This document shows positions 1 through 6,423 of a DNA stretch of 6,423 bases, one piece after another. Both the position numbers and the translations under genes were made by a program. The notes below the pieces were generated by a model. It ran no database searches, was not told the DNA's origin, and saw only the letters and a program-made list of their open reading frames with translations. Origin of the DNA: Brevundimonas sp. (lineage in GTDB: Bacteria; Pseudomonadota; Alphaproteobacteria; Caulobacterales; Caulobacteraceae); assembly GCA_024711185.1 (NCBI GenBank), contig JANJTI010000074.1, positions 1 through 6,423 of the forward strand, given 5' to 3'. Every line of letters begins with the position of its first letter. Position 1 is the stretch's first letter.

Positions 1-24
1 CTATTGGCCCGGACGCCGAACGGT

Positions 25-948
25 TCAAGCGTCCAACGGCTCCGGTTCCACGTCGGCGCCCCGGCAGGCGGCCGTATAGGTGTTCGCCAGCAGGCAGGCG
101 ATGGTCATCGGGCCGACCCCGCCCGGCACCGGGGTGATGCGACCGGCCGCGAGAACCGCCTCGTCGAAGGCCACATCTCCGACCACGCGGGTCTTGCCGG
201 CGGCGGCCTTTTCGGGATCGCGCGAGGGAACGCGATTGATGCCGACGTCGATGACGGTCGCGCCGGGCTTGATCCAGTCGCCGCGCACCATCTCCGGCCG
301 ACCGACCGCGGCGACGAGGATGTCGGCGGTGCGGCACAGGGCGGGCAGGTCGCGGGTGCGCGAGTGGGCGATGGTGACGGTGCAGCTCTCGCCGAGCAGC
401 AGCTGCGCCATCGGCTTGCCCACGATGTTGGAGCGGCCGACGACGACCGCATTGAGGCCCGTGAGGTCGCCGAGTTCGTGCTTCAACAGCATCAGGCAAC
501 CGAGCGGCGTGCACGGAACCAGTCCCGGCAATCCCACAGCCAGGCGTCCGGCGTTGACGACATGGAAACCGTCGACGTCCTTGTCCGGATCGATGGCGGC
601 GAGCACGGCGGCGCTGTCGATATGCGCAGGCAGGGGCAGCTGGACGAGGATGCCGTGGATGCCGGAGTCGGCGTTCAGCTCGCCGATCAAGGCCAGCAGG
701 TCGGCCTGGGAGGTGGTTTCGGGCAAACGGTGGGTGTCGGAACGCATCCCGGCCCGCTGCGTCGTCTCACCCTTGTTGCGGACGTAGATCTGACTTGCGG
801 GATCCTCGCCGACGATAACCACCGCCAGGCCGGGTTTGACGCCATGGGTCGACTCCAGCCGGGTTGCGGCGGCGGCGACCCGCTCCACCAGGCCGGCGGC
901 GAAGGCCTTGCCGTCGATGAGGGCGGCGCGCGCAGGGTCGGCCGTCAT
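25..948 (-). CDS. folD: Bifunctional methylenetetrahydrofolate dehydrogenase / methenyltetrahydrofolate cyclohydrolase
   Basis: Cytoplasmic FolD interconverts 5,10-methylene-THF, 5,10-methenyl-THF and 10-formyl-THF using NADP(+), supplying one-carbon units for purines and formyl-methionine. The 307-residue product is a little longer than the usual 280-300. Visible family motifs are the substrate site YVRNK (55-59, with the catalytic Tyr and Lys), VQLPLP (102-107, with the conserved Gln), DKDVDGFH (122-129), PCTPLG (145-150), the dinucleotide-binding segment GRSNIVGKP (171-179) and the C-terminal signature [10 protein letters not shown] (273-282). The frame stays open another 32 codons upstream, to 1044. 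I chose the ATG at 946-948 because a GGAG lies 7 nt before it and because the extra residues are Arg/Pro-rich and unlike the family. It is divergent from the PPC-repeat gene. No clear leftward promoter was seen. Identification is very secure; the start is fairly secure. Confidence 0.97.
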   Translation of the reverse strand: MTADPARAALIDGKAFAAGLVERVAAAATRLESTHGVKPGLAVVIVGEDPASQIYVRNKGETTQRAGMRSDTHRLPETTSQADLLALIGELNADSGIHGILVQLPLPAHIDSAAVLAAIDPDKDVDGFHVVNAGRLAVGLPGLVPCTPLGCLMLLKHELGDLTGLNAVVVGRSNIVGKPMAQLLLGESCTVTIAHSRTRDLPALCRTADILVAAVGRPEMVRGDWIKPGATVIDVGINRVPSRDPEKAAAGKTRVVGDVAFDEAVLAAGRITPVPGGVGPMTIACLLANTYTAACRGADVEPEPLDA

Positions 949-988
949 GGTTCGGCTCCGGTCGTCAGGAATCGTGCGGTCCCCGCGA

Positions 989-1018
989 TTTACAGAGGGG
1001 CGGGTTCGGCGTCTATGA
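989..1018 (+). promoter_or_regulatory. Candidate sigma70-like promoter for the PPC-repeat gene
   Basis: In the divergent spacer, TTTACA (989-994) and TATGAT (1013-1018) each match the sigma70 consensus at five of six positions and are 18 bp apart. Transcription would start near 1025, giving a leader of about 18 nt that contains the ribosome binding site. Fit by eye only; alphaproteobacterial promoters are often looser than this consensus. Confidence 0.4.
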
Positions 1019-1030
1019 TCGCCGGGCATT

Positions 1031-1036
1031 GAGGGG
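1031..1036 (+). promoter_or_regulatory. Ribosome binding site of the PPC-repeat gene
   Basis: GAGGGG lies 6 nt before the ATG at 1043. It supports that codon as the start, immediately ahead of a good signal peptide. Confidence 0.7.
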
Positions 1037-1042
1037 ACCCGC

Positions 1043-2872
1043 ATGCGCCGTCAGATGATCTTCGCCGCCGCCAGCTGGCTGGCGCTGTCGCTCGCGACGA
1101 CCGCCGCCGGCGCGCAGGAGGCGCAACCCCTGGCCGTCGGCGCCCGGGTCGACGGGCGGATCGACGCGGCCGACACGCGGCACCCCGAGGGTTACCGGTA
1201 CGACGCCTACCTCTTCGAAGCGCGGGCGGGGCAGAGGCTCGAGGCGGTGATGCGCTCCGCCGCCTTCGACGCCGCACTGGCCGTGCACGCCATCGAGGGC
1301 GACGGCGAGCCTCTGGCCTTCGACGACGACGGGCTGGGGCAGGACACCGACTCGCGCCTGCGCTTCACCGCCGAGCGCGCCGGATCCTACATTCTGCGGG
1401 CGCGAACCCTCGGAGACGCGGGCGACGGCGCCTACAGCCTGACCCTGTCCGAACGATCCCCGGCGCGGCCAGCGCCGCGTCCCTCCGGAATACGGCCCGG
1501 TCGCACGGTCCGGGGCGAACTGACCGCCCGGGATCCGGAGACGTGGGACGGTCGGCCGTACGACGCATGGAGCTTCCGGGCCGCCGAGGGCGAGCGGTTC
1601 GCAATCGCTCTCGACAGCGATTCGTTCGATCCGGTGGTGCGGGTCGGCCGGATGGACGGCGGCGGGTTCGATGAGCTGGCCCTGAATGACGACGGACCGG
1701 ATGCAGGACTGAACTCCCGGCTGGTGTTCACCGCGCCCGAGGGCGGCGCCTACATCATCCGCGTGACGCCGCTGGAGGCAGGCGGCGAAGGCGCTTACAG
1801 CCTCACTCTCTCGGAGGGACCCGAGCCGCTTCCGACCCAGCCGATCGCGATCGGTGACACGGTGCAGGGCGCGCTGGCGGACGACGACGGCAAGAACGCC
1901 AACGGCGTGCCGGCCGACGCCTGGCGGTTCGAAGGGCGCGCCGGTCAGCGGGTCCGGATCGACATGACCTCGACCGACTTCGACACCTATCTGGAGCTGT
2001 TCGACGGCGCCTACAACAGTCTGGCGACCGACGACGACGGCGGACCGGAGCTCACCAACTCGAGGCTGACATTCACGCTTCCGGCGGACGGAGCCTATGT
2101 GATCGAGGCCCGCGCCTTCAGCCCCTCGACCGGGGCCTACACGCTCTCGCTCGTCGAGATCGAGCCGGAGGCGGCGCCGGCTCCCCTGGCCTTCGGGACG
2201 ACCCTCGAAGGCGAGATCGGCGAGGACGACTCCCGCGATGGCGAAGGGCGGGGCTTCGACGCCTACAGCTTCTCCGGCCGCCAGGGGCAGCGCGTCCAGG
2301 CGATCATGCGCTCGGGCGACTTCGACACCGTCCTGCGGGTCGGCCGCGCCACAGGGGAGTTCACGGCGCTGGCCTCGGACGACGACGGACTGGGCGAGGG
2401 GACCGACTCCCGGCTGAACTACACCCTGCCCGAGGATGGAGATTACGTGTTGCGGGCCTCGGCCTACGGCCCCGAGGGCAAGGGCCTGTATTCGCTGGAG
2501 CTGATCGACCGCGGACCGCAGCCGCAGCCCGGCAGCCTGCTGGTCGGCGCCACGGCGCGCGGCACGCTGACGGAAGCCGACGCCACCGCGGAGGACAACA
2601 GCTTCTTCGACGCCTATCACGTGACCCTGAAGGCCGAGGAGAAGCTGACCATCATCATGGTCTCCAACGAGGTCGACAGCTTCGTCGCCGTCGGACGTCC
2701 GGCGGAGGACGGCGCGTTCGAGGTGCTCGGCAGCGACGACGACGGCCTGTCCGATACGCACTCGAAACTGGAGTGGAGCGCGCCTTCGGACGGGACCTAC
2801 GAAATCCGGGCGGGGACGTTCCAGCAGGGCCAGACCGGCGCCTACGCCCTGATCGTCGAGAAGCAACCCTGA
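1043..2872 (+). CDS. Secreted protein of five tandem PPC (pre-peptidase C-terminal type) repeats
   Basis: The protein has 609 residues. Residues 1-24 look like a Sec signal peptide: a basic MRR start, a hydrophobic core, and probable cleavage after AGA before Q25. The rest is five repeats of about 105-115 residues, near 29-136, 147-257, 267-372, 381-488 and 498-606, joined by Pro-rich linkers. Each repeat has an early (F/Y/A)DA(Y/W) strand, an acidic DDDG turn (94-97, NDDG at 215-218, 330-333, 446-449, 565-568) followed by a Ser-(R/K)-Leu, and a closing (A/L)Y(S/T/A)L strand. This is the pattern of PPC beta-sandwich domains, which usually accompany secreted proteases and can bind calcium in collagenases. 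No peptidase or other catalytic domain is present. There are no cysteines and the chain is strongly acidic, which fits export to the periplasm or beyond. It may bind a ligand or surface, or assist a separate enzyme. The fold call is strong; the function is unknown. Confidence 0.9.
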   Translation: MRRQMIFAAASWLALSLATTAAGAQEAQPLAVGARVDGRIDAADTRHPEGYRYDAYLFEARAGQRLEAVMRSAAFDAALAVHAIEGDGEPLAFDDDGLGQDTDSRLRFTAERAGSYILRARTLGDAGDGAYSLTLSERSPARPAPRPSGIRPGRTVRGELTARDPETWDGRPYDAWSFRAAEGERFAIALDSDSFDPVVRVGRMDGGGFDELALNDDGPDAGLNSRLVFTAPEGGAYIIRVTPLEAGGEGAYSLTLSEGPEPLPTQPIAIGDTVQGALADDDGKNANGVPADAWRFEGRAGQRVRIDMTSTDFDTYLELFDGAYNSLATDDDGGPELTNSRLTFTLPADGAYVIEARAFSPSTGAYTLSLVEIEPEAAPAPLAFGTTLEGEIGEDDSRDGEGRGFDAYSFSGRQGQRVQAIMRSGDFDTVLRVGRATGEFTALASDDDGLGEGTDSRLNYTLPEDGDYVLRASAYGPEGKGLYSLELIDRGPQPQPGSLLVGATARGTLTEADATAEDNSFFDAYHVTLKAEEKLTIIMVSNEVDSFVAVGRPAEDGAFEVLGSDDDGLSDTHSKLEWSAPSDGTYEIRAGTFQQGQTGAYALIVEKQP

Positions 2873-2934
2873 GGCTTCGCGACGCGTCCGTCCTGGGCTA
2901 AGGCTCGGTGGGGGCCTGACGCCGGAGCCGGATC

Positions 2935-3960
2935 GTGACCGACATCGCCGCCCGCAAGGACCAGCATCTGGACGTCATCCTGGCGGGCAAGGGGCGGCAC
3001 CGGCTCGACACCGGTCTGGACGCCGTGCGGTTCGTCCACGAGGCGCTGCCCGATCTCGATCACGGCAAGATCGACCTCGGCGCCGACTTTCTCGGGCGCC
3101 GACTGAAGGCGCCGCTGCTGATCAGCGCCATGACCGGCGGTCCGGCCCGGGCCGAGGCCATCAACGCCCGGCTGGCGGAGGCCGCCCAACACCTCGGGAT
3201 CGCGCTGGCCGTAGGTTCGCAGAGGGGGGCGCTGGCGAGTGAAGGCCCGACGCCGGGGCTGGACATGTCGCTGCGACTGAAAGCTCCCGACACGCCGATC
3301 CTCGCCAACATCGGCGCCGCGCAGCTGACCCGGGGCTTCGGGGTCGACGAGGCGCGGCGGGTGATCGACATGGTCGCGGCCGACGCCCTGGTGGTGCACC
3401 TGAACCCGCTGCAGGAGGCCTGCCAGCCCGAGGGCGATCGCGACTGGTGGGGTGTCGGCGCGGCGCTGGAGGCGCTGGTCCGGGCCCTGGACGCGCCGGT
3501 GGTGGTCAAGGAGACGGGAGCCGGGCTGTCGGCGGCGACGGCGCGGCGGCTGGCCGGGATGGGCGTCGCCGCGATCGACGTGGCGGGCGCGGGCGGCTCG
3601 AACTGGGGGAGCGTCGAGGGCGAGCGGGCCGAGGGCGCGACAGACAAGGCCCACGCGGCGGCGTTCGGCGACTGGGGCATTCCGACCGCCCGGGCCATAG
3701 CCGAGGCGCGCGCGGCCTGCCCGCGCACACTGATCATCGGCTCGGGCGGCATCCGCGACGGCGTCGACGCGGCGCGAGCTATCCGACTGGGGGCCGATAT
3801 CGTCGGCCAGGCGGCTGGCGTCCTGGCGGCCGCGACGGACTCCACCGAGGCCGTGGTGAGCCACTTCCAGACGGTGATCCGGCAGCTCAGGACAGTCTGC
3901 TTCTGCACCGGCTCGGCCAACCTTACGGCGTTGGCAAGGGCGCCGCTTCAAGCCGGCTGA
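2935..3960 (+). CDS. fni: Type 2 isopentenyl-diphosphate delta-isomerase (FMN-dependent)
   Basis: The enzyme interconverts isopentenyl diphosphate and dimethylallyl diphosphate, the building blocks of quinone side chains, undecaprenyl phosphate, carotenoids and hopanoids. It uses reduced FMN and Mg2+ in the cytoplasm. The 341-residue chain has normal length for this TIM-barrel family. Visible motifs are RKDQH (7-11), SAMTGG (64-69), AVGSQRGAL (92-100), NIGAAQ (125-130), HLNPLQE (155-161, with the conserved Gln-Glu), VKETG (191-195), the phosphate loop AGAGGSNW (217-224), GSGGIRDG (269-276) and the C-terminal FCTGSANL (323-330). The start is GTG, backed by GGAG at 2924-2927, 7 nt upstream; no better start is nearby. 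It lies 62 bp after the PPC-repeat gene on the same strand, so read-through is possible, but the two have no obvious link. No other isoprenoid gene is in the window. The name idi2 is also used. Confidence 0.95.
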   Translation: MTDIAARKDQHLDVILAGKGRHRLDTGLDAVRFVHEALPDLDHGKIDLGADFLGRRLKAPLLISAMTGGPARAEAINARLAEAAQHLGIALAVGSQRGALASEGPTPGLDMSLRLKAPDTPILANIGAAQLTRGFGVDEARRVIDMVAADALVVHLNPLQEACQPEGDRDWWGVGAALEALVRALDAPVVVKETGAGLSAATARRLAGMGVAAIDVAGAGGSNWGSVEGERAEGATDKAHAAAFGDWGIPTARAIAEARAACPRTLIIGSGGIRDGVDAARAIRLGADIVGQAAGVLAAATDSTEAVVSHFQTVIRQLRTVCFCTGSANLTALARAPLQAG

Positions 3961-4008
3961 GGGCCCAGAGTCTCCGCTCCGCCGGAAAAGCGGGAAAAGC
4001 TGTCTTTT

Positions 4009-4023
4009 GGAGACAATGTCTCC
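4009..4023. repeat. Short perfect hairpin after fni, with a competing third arm
   Basis: GGAGAC (4009-4014) and GTCTCC (4018-4023) form 6-bp arms around an AAT loop. A second GTCTCC at 3970-3975 could pair with the same GGAGAC instead. The site begins just 10 nt after the fni stop if the outer arm is included. It could be part of the fni transcript 3' end; there is no good T-run after it. Confidence 0.35.
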
Positions 4024-4053
4024 CCTGCGGCCGTCCCGGCCATTCGGCTGGTG

Positions 4054-4087
4054 AAAAAGGGGGCCGCGGCCTTCCGGCGGTCGCGGC
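4054..4087 (-). terminator. Candidate rho-independent terminator of the hut transcript
   Basis: Read leftward, the arms CGCGGC (4082-4087) and GCCGCG (4063-4068) pair, extended inward by GGC (4076-4078) with GCC (4069-4071). A 4-nt loop closes the stem and a 3-nt bulge lies at 4079-4081. Four C residues and then five T residues (plus-strand A at 4054-4058) follow. It sits about 217 nt past the hutH stop. The C gap before the T-run weakens the call. Confidence 0.4.
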
Positions 4088-4303
4088 GGACTGAACCTCG
4101 TTGTCAAAGACCCGGCATGACCGGGCGAGGTCCGGACGCCGGATCCGCTCGTCGGTCGCCCCGCCATCAGGGCATGCCGATGCGTCAACTTCGGACGCAC
4201 CCCCCGCGCCTCCTGTGGCCGCCGAGCCGCCCGCGAGGGGCGGGAGTCGCCGCAATGGGGTTGAATGTCCCGTAAGGGAAGGTCTCTGGAGTCTCGCTTT
4301 CAG

Positions 4304-5833
4304 TCAGGCCGAGGGCAGCAGGTCGCCGGCGAAGGGCCGGTAGCGGCCCGCCCGCACGCCCTGCGTCGCACGCTCGATGTCGGGCGCGAAATAGTGGTCC
4401 GAGGCGTAGGGGGCGGCGGCCTCGCGGACGATGGCCCAGACCTGCTCGAGGTCCGGGGAGGACTTCAGCGGGCGGTGGAATTCGAGGCCCTGGGCGGCAG
4501 CGAGGAGTTCGATGCCGACGACGGTCGCGGTGTTCTCCGCCATGTCCAGCAGGCGGCGCGCCCCGTGGGTGGCCATGGAGACGTGGTCCTCCTGGTTGGC
4601 GGAGGTGGGCACGGTGTCGACCACGCAGGGGTGGGCGACCATGCGGTTCTCGGCGACGAGGGCGGCGGCGGTGACCTGGGCGATCATGAAGCCGGAGTTC
4701 AGGCCGCTTTCCCGGACGAGGAAGGCGGGCAGTTCGCTCATTTTGGGGTCGACGAGGATTGAGGTGCGACGCTCGGAGATGTTGCCGATCTCGCAGAGCG
4801 CCATCGCGATCTGATCCGCTGCATAAGCAACGGGTTCCGCGTGGAAGTTGCCGCCGGAGATGACGTCGCCGTCGTCGATGAAGACCAGCGGGTTGTCAGT
4901 CACGGCGTTGGCCTCGCGCGCCAGCATGGCGGCGGCGTTGCGCAGGACGTCGAGGGTGGCGCCCATGACCTGCGGCTGGCAGCGCAGGGAGTAGGGGTCC
5001 TGCACCTTGGCGCAGTCGTGGCGGTGGCTGTCGCGGATGGCGGAGCCCTCCATGAGCGCCCGCAGCCGGGCGGCGACGTCGATCTGGCCGGGCTGGCCGC
5101 GCAGCGTGTGGATGCGCGGATCGAACGGGGCGTCGGAGCCCTTGAGCGCGTCGACCGACAGGGCCCCTGCGGCGACGGCGGCGGCGAAGCAGGCCTCGGC
5201 GGCGAACAGGCCGGCCAGCGCCAGCGCCGTCGAGCACTGGGTGCCGTTGAGCAGGGCCAGGCCCTCCTTGGGGCCCAGGGTGAGCGGCGAGCGGCCGATG
5301 CGCTCCAGCGCCGCCTCGGCCGACAGGGTCTCGCCGCCGGCGCGGGCTTCGCCGACGCCGATCAGGACGCAGCTCATGTGGGCCAGCGGCGCCAGGTCGC
5401 CCGAAGCGCCGACCGAGCCCTTGGAGGGAATGCAGGGCAGGATGTCGGCGTTGACCAAGTCGACCAGGGTCTCGAGCGTCTCGCGGCGAATGCCCGAAGC
5501 GCCCTTCGAAAGGCTGGCGATCTTCAGCACCAGCAGCAGGCGGGTGACGTTGTCGTCCAGCAGAGAGCCGACGCCGCAGGCGTGGCTGAGCACGAGGTTC
5601 TTCTGAAGGGTTTCAAGATCTTCCGGCGCGATGCTGGTGTTGGCCAGCAGGCCGAAACCGGTGTTGACGCCATAGACGGTCCGGCCCTCGGCGACGATGG
5701 CGGCGATGGTCGCCGCGCCCTTGTCGACAGCGGCCCAGGCGGCGTCGGTCAGGGATACCGTCACCGGGCCGTCGAGGATGGCGCGGAGCTGGGCGAGGGT
5801 GAGGGGGGAGTGGCCGATCTGGAGATTCGTCAT
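4304..5833 (-). CDS. hutH: Histidine ammonia-lyase (histidase)
   Basis: HutH removes ammonia from L-histidine to give trans-urocanate, the first step of histidine degradation in the cytoplasm. The family works as a tetramer. At 509 residues the length matches the well-studied Pseudomonas putida enzyme (about 510). The residues that cyclise into the MIO electrophile are A143-S144-G145 in [12 protein letters not shown] (139-150). Active-site residues known from P. putida appear one position later here: Y54 in YGVNTGFG, H84, N196 in LLNGTQ, Y281 and R284 in [12 protein letters not shown]330, and E415 in SANQEDH. No key residue is missing. The ATG at 5831-5833 has only a weak GGA 6 nt before it, but the N-terminus [20 protein letters not shown] has the normal family shape. 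It is downstream of hutU on the same strand, separated by a palindromic element. Translation of hutH may therefore depend on new ribosome loading. Confidence 0.98.
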   Translation of the reverse strand: MTNLQIGHSPLTLAQLRAILDGPVTVSLTDAAWAAVDKGAATIAAIVAEGRTVYGVNTGFGLLANTSIAPEDLETLQKNLVLSHACGVGSLLDDNVTRLLLVLKIASLSKGASGIRRETLETLVDLVNADILPCIPSKGSVGASGDLAPLAHMSCVLIGVGEARAGGETLSAEAALERIGRSPLTLGPKEGLALLNGTQCSTALALAGLFAAEACFAAAVAAGALSVDALKGSDAPFDPRIHTLRGQPGQIDVAARLRALMEGSAIRDSHRHDCAKVQDPYSLRCQPQVMGATLDVLRNAAAMLAREANAVTDNPLVFIDDGDVISGGNFHAEPVAYAADQIAMALCEIGNISERRTSILVDPKMSELPAFLVRESGLNSGFMIAQVTAAALVAENRMVAHPCVVDTVPTSANQEDHVSMATHGARRLLDMAENTATVVGIELLAAAQGLEFHRPLKSSPDLEQVWAIVREAAAPYASDHYFAPDIERATQGVRAGRYRPFAGDLLPSA

Positions 5834-5854
5834 GGCGAGTCCGGTATCACTGAT

Positions 5855-5875
5855 CCCTCTCCCGGCGGGAGAGGG
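5855..5875. repeat. Left terminal palindrome of the hut spacer element
   Basis: Perfect 9-bp arms CCCTCTCCC (5855-5863) and GGGAGAGGG (5867-5875) enclose GGC. It starts 21 bp upstream of the hutH start codon, so in mRNA it would form a strong hairpin just before the hutH ribosome binding region. Confidence 0.85.
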
Positions 5876-5999
5876 CTTGAGCGCACGAGAGCGAAGCGAT
5901 CGTCCTTGCGCGAAAGGGTGAGGGCCGGGTGTGAAGCGGCCAAGAGCCGACCCTCACCCGACCTCGCCAGAACGACGGCTGCGCCGTCGTGCGCGGTCT

Positions 6000-6020
6000 C
6001 CCTCTCCCAATGGGAGAGGG
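6000..6020. repeat. Right terminal palindrome of the hut spacer element
   Basis: Arms CCCTCTCCC (6000-6008) and GGGAGAGGG (6012-6020) enclose AAT. It abuts the hutU stop codon (6021-6023) with no gap. No T-run follows in the leftward direction, so it does not look like a classical terminator. Confidence 0.85.
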
Positions 6021-6423
6021 TCACGCGAGCGAAGGCAGGTTGAGGCCGTGCTCGCGGGCGGCGTCCTTCGCGATCTCGTAGCCGGCGTCGGCGTGGCGCA
6101 TGACGCCGGTAGCGGGGTCGTTCCACAGCACCCGCTCCAGCCGCTTCGCCGCTTCCGGCGTGCCGTCCGCGACGACGACCACGCCGGAGTGCTGGGAATA
6201 GCCCATGCCGACGCCGCCGCCGTGGTGCAGCGACACCCAGCTGGCGCCGGAGGCGGTGTTGAGCAGGGCGTTGAGCAGCGGCCAGTCGGAGACGGCGTCG
6301 GAGCCGTCCATCATGGCCTCGGTCTCGCGGTTGGGGCTGGCCACCGAACCGCTGTCGAGGTGGTCACGGCCGATGACGATGGGGCCGGACAGTTCGCCCG
6401 AGGCCACCATGTCGTTGAACATC
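6021..6423 (-). CDS. hutU: Urocanate hydratase (urocanase), C-terminal part; gene continues past the right edge
   Basis: HutU adds water to urocanate to give 4-imidazolone-5-propionate, the second step of histidine degradation, using tightly bound NAD(+) as an electrophile. Only the last 133 or so residues are here; the full protein is normally about 550-560. The fragment carries conserved urocanase segments: [59 protein letters not shown] and [12 protein letters not shown]. The Met encoded at 6420-6422 is internal, not a start. The chain ends [10 protein letters not shown], a normal-looking end for the family, and its TGA stop touches the palindromic element. It precedes hutH on the same strand and was probably co-transcribed with it. 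The other hut genes (hutI, hutG, regulator hutC) are absent here and could lie further right. Confidence 0.96.
   Translation of the reverse strand, partial: MFNDMVASGELSGPIVIGRDHLDSGSVASPNRETEAMMDGSDAVSDWPLLNALLNTASGASWVSLHHGGGVGMGYSQHSGVVVVADGTPEAAKRLERVLWNDPATGVMRHADAGYEIAKDAAREHGLNLPSLA

Larger units (their letters stand above)
3961..4303. other. Convergent intergenic region with several stem-loops and no convincing gene
   Basis: This 343-bp stretch lies between the converging ends of fni and hutH. Open frames of 74-110 codons cross it, but their products are Arg/Pro/Gly-rich, lack recognisable motifs, and overlap each other or fni. Inverted repeats are dense: GTCTCC (3970-3975), GGAGAC (4009-4014) and GTCTCC (4018-4023); AAAAG (3995-3999) with CTTTT (4004-4008); a compound stem at 4063-4087; ACCTCG/CGAGGT (4095-4100 and 4126-4131) enclosing CCCGG/CCGGG (4111-4115 and 4121-4125); TGCGTC/GACGCA (4181-4186 and 4194-4199); and CCGCCC/GGGCGG (4227-4232 and 4238-4243). 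Some such pairs are expected by chance in GC-rich DNA. Transcript 3' ends, a small RNA or an extragenic repeat are all possible. I do not recognise a known RNA family and see no tRNA. Confidence 0.5.
5851..6020. repeat. Palindrome-bounded extragenic repeat element between hutU and hutH
   Basis: The unit of about 166-170 bp begins and ends with nearly identical perfect palindromes: arms CCCTCTCCC and GGGAGAGGG at 5855-5875 (loop GGC) and at 6000-6020 (loop AAT). Inside are a 9-bp pair GGGTGAGGG/CCCTCACCC (5916-5924 and 5951-5959), a hairpin ACGACGGC/GCCGTCGT (5972-5979 and 5983-5990, loop TGC), and an imperfect stem starting GCGCA/TGCGC (5881-5885 and 5907-5911). TCAC flanks it at 5847-5850 and 6021-6024, a possible 4-bp target duplication. 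No coding capacity is convincing. It resembles REP/MITE-like non-autonomous repeats. It may stabilise, attenuate or process the hut mRNA; that role is inference. Confidence 0.75.

Noticed and set aside
4..1032. 342-codon plus-strand frame opposite folD
   Set aside because: Antisense shadow of a secure folD gene; low-complexity Gly/Ala/Asp/Arg product.
949..1044. Upstream extension of FolD to an ATG at 1044
   Set aside because: It would cross the other gene's promoter and start region. The added residues are unlike the family, and a good ribosome binding site precedes the ATG at 948.
1013..2866. 617-codon open frame on the minus strand opposite the PPC-repeat gene
   Set aside because: The product is Arg/Gly/Val-rich without recognisable motifs. 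The plus strand has a signal peptide, ribosome binding site and five clear repeats. High GC at third positions removes stops from the antisense frame.
2842..4200. 452-codon minus-strand frame across fni and the following spacer
   Set aside because: It covers the antisense of the well-supported fni gene, and its product has no family motif.
3923..4255. Minus-strand 110-codon frame, and plus-strand frames at 4051-4275 and 4101-4343, as small genes in the convergent spacer
   Set aside because: They overlap one another or the 3' ends of fni and hutH, have atypical Arg/Pro-rich products, and have no convincing ribosome binding sites.
5855..6020. CRISPR array
   Set aside because: Only two copies of a palindrome 124 bp apart, with other palindromes between them and no regular repeat-spacer pattern.
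4841..6043. 400-codon plus-strand frame across hutH and into the repeat element
   Set aside because: Antisense shadow of hutH; the product is Gly/Ala/Gln-rich and runs through the palindromic repeat.

Overview
The window is GC-rich, densely coding bacterial DNA with four complete or nearly complete genes and one partial gene. All four enzyme or protein families are recognisable. Base composition, the gene set and an extragenic palindromic repeat suggest an alphaproteobacterium, perhaps of the Caulobacter/Brevundimonas group. That placement is inferred from general character, with no marker gene to fix it.

Layout from left to right. folD (C1-folate metabolism) runs leftward at 25-948. A 94-bp divergent spacer follows, with a fair sigma70-like promoter facing right. 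A secreted protein of 609 residues made of five tandem PPC-type beta-sandwich repeats runs rightward at 1043-2872. After 62 bp comes fni, a type 2 isopentenyl-diphosphate isomerase with a GTG start, at 2935-3960. Positions 3961-4303 hold no convincing gene but several stem-loops, including a candidate terminator for the leftward transcript. The histidine-degradation genes occupy the right end on the minus strand: the 3' part of hutU (urocanase) at 6021-6423, then hutH (histidine ammonia-lyase) at 4304-5833.

HutH converts histidine to urocanate and HutU hydrates urocanate, so the two catalyse consecutive steps and are probably co-transcribed. Their 187-bp spacer is nearly filled by a palindrome-bounded element of about 166-170 bp. 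A TCAC direct repeat lies on each side. Removing the element with one TCAC copy would leave only 13 nt between the hutU stop and the hutH start, so it looks like an insertion into a once-tight operon. FolD, the PPC protein and Fni share no obvious pathway with the hut genes.

I found no evidence for a previously undescribed multi-gene system. The most interesting items are the element inside the hut operon, the PPC-only secreted protein and the structured 343-bp convergent intergenic region.
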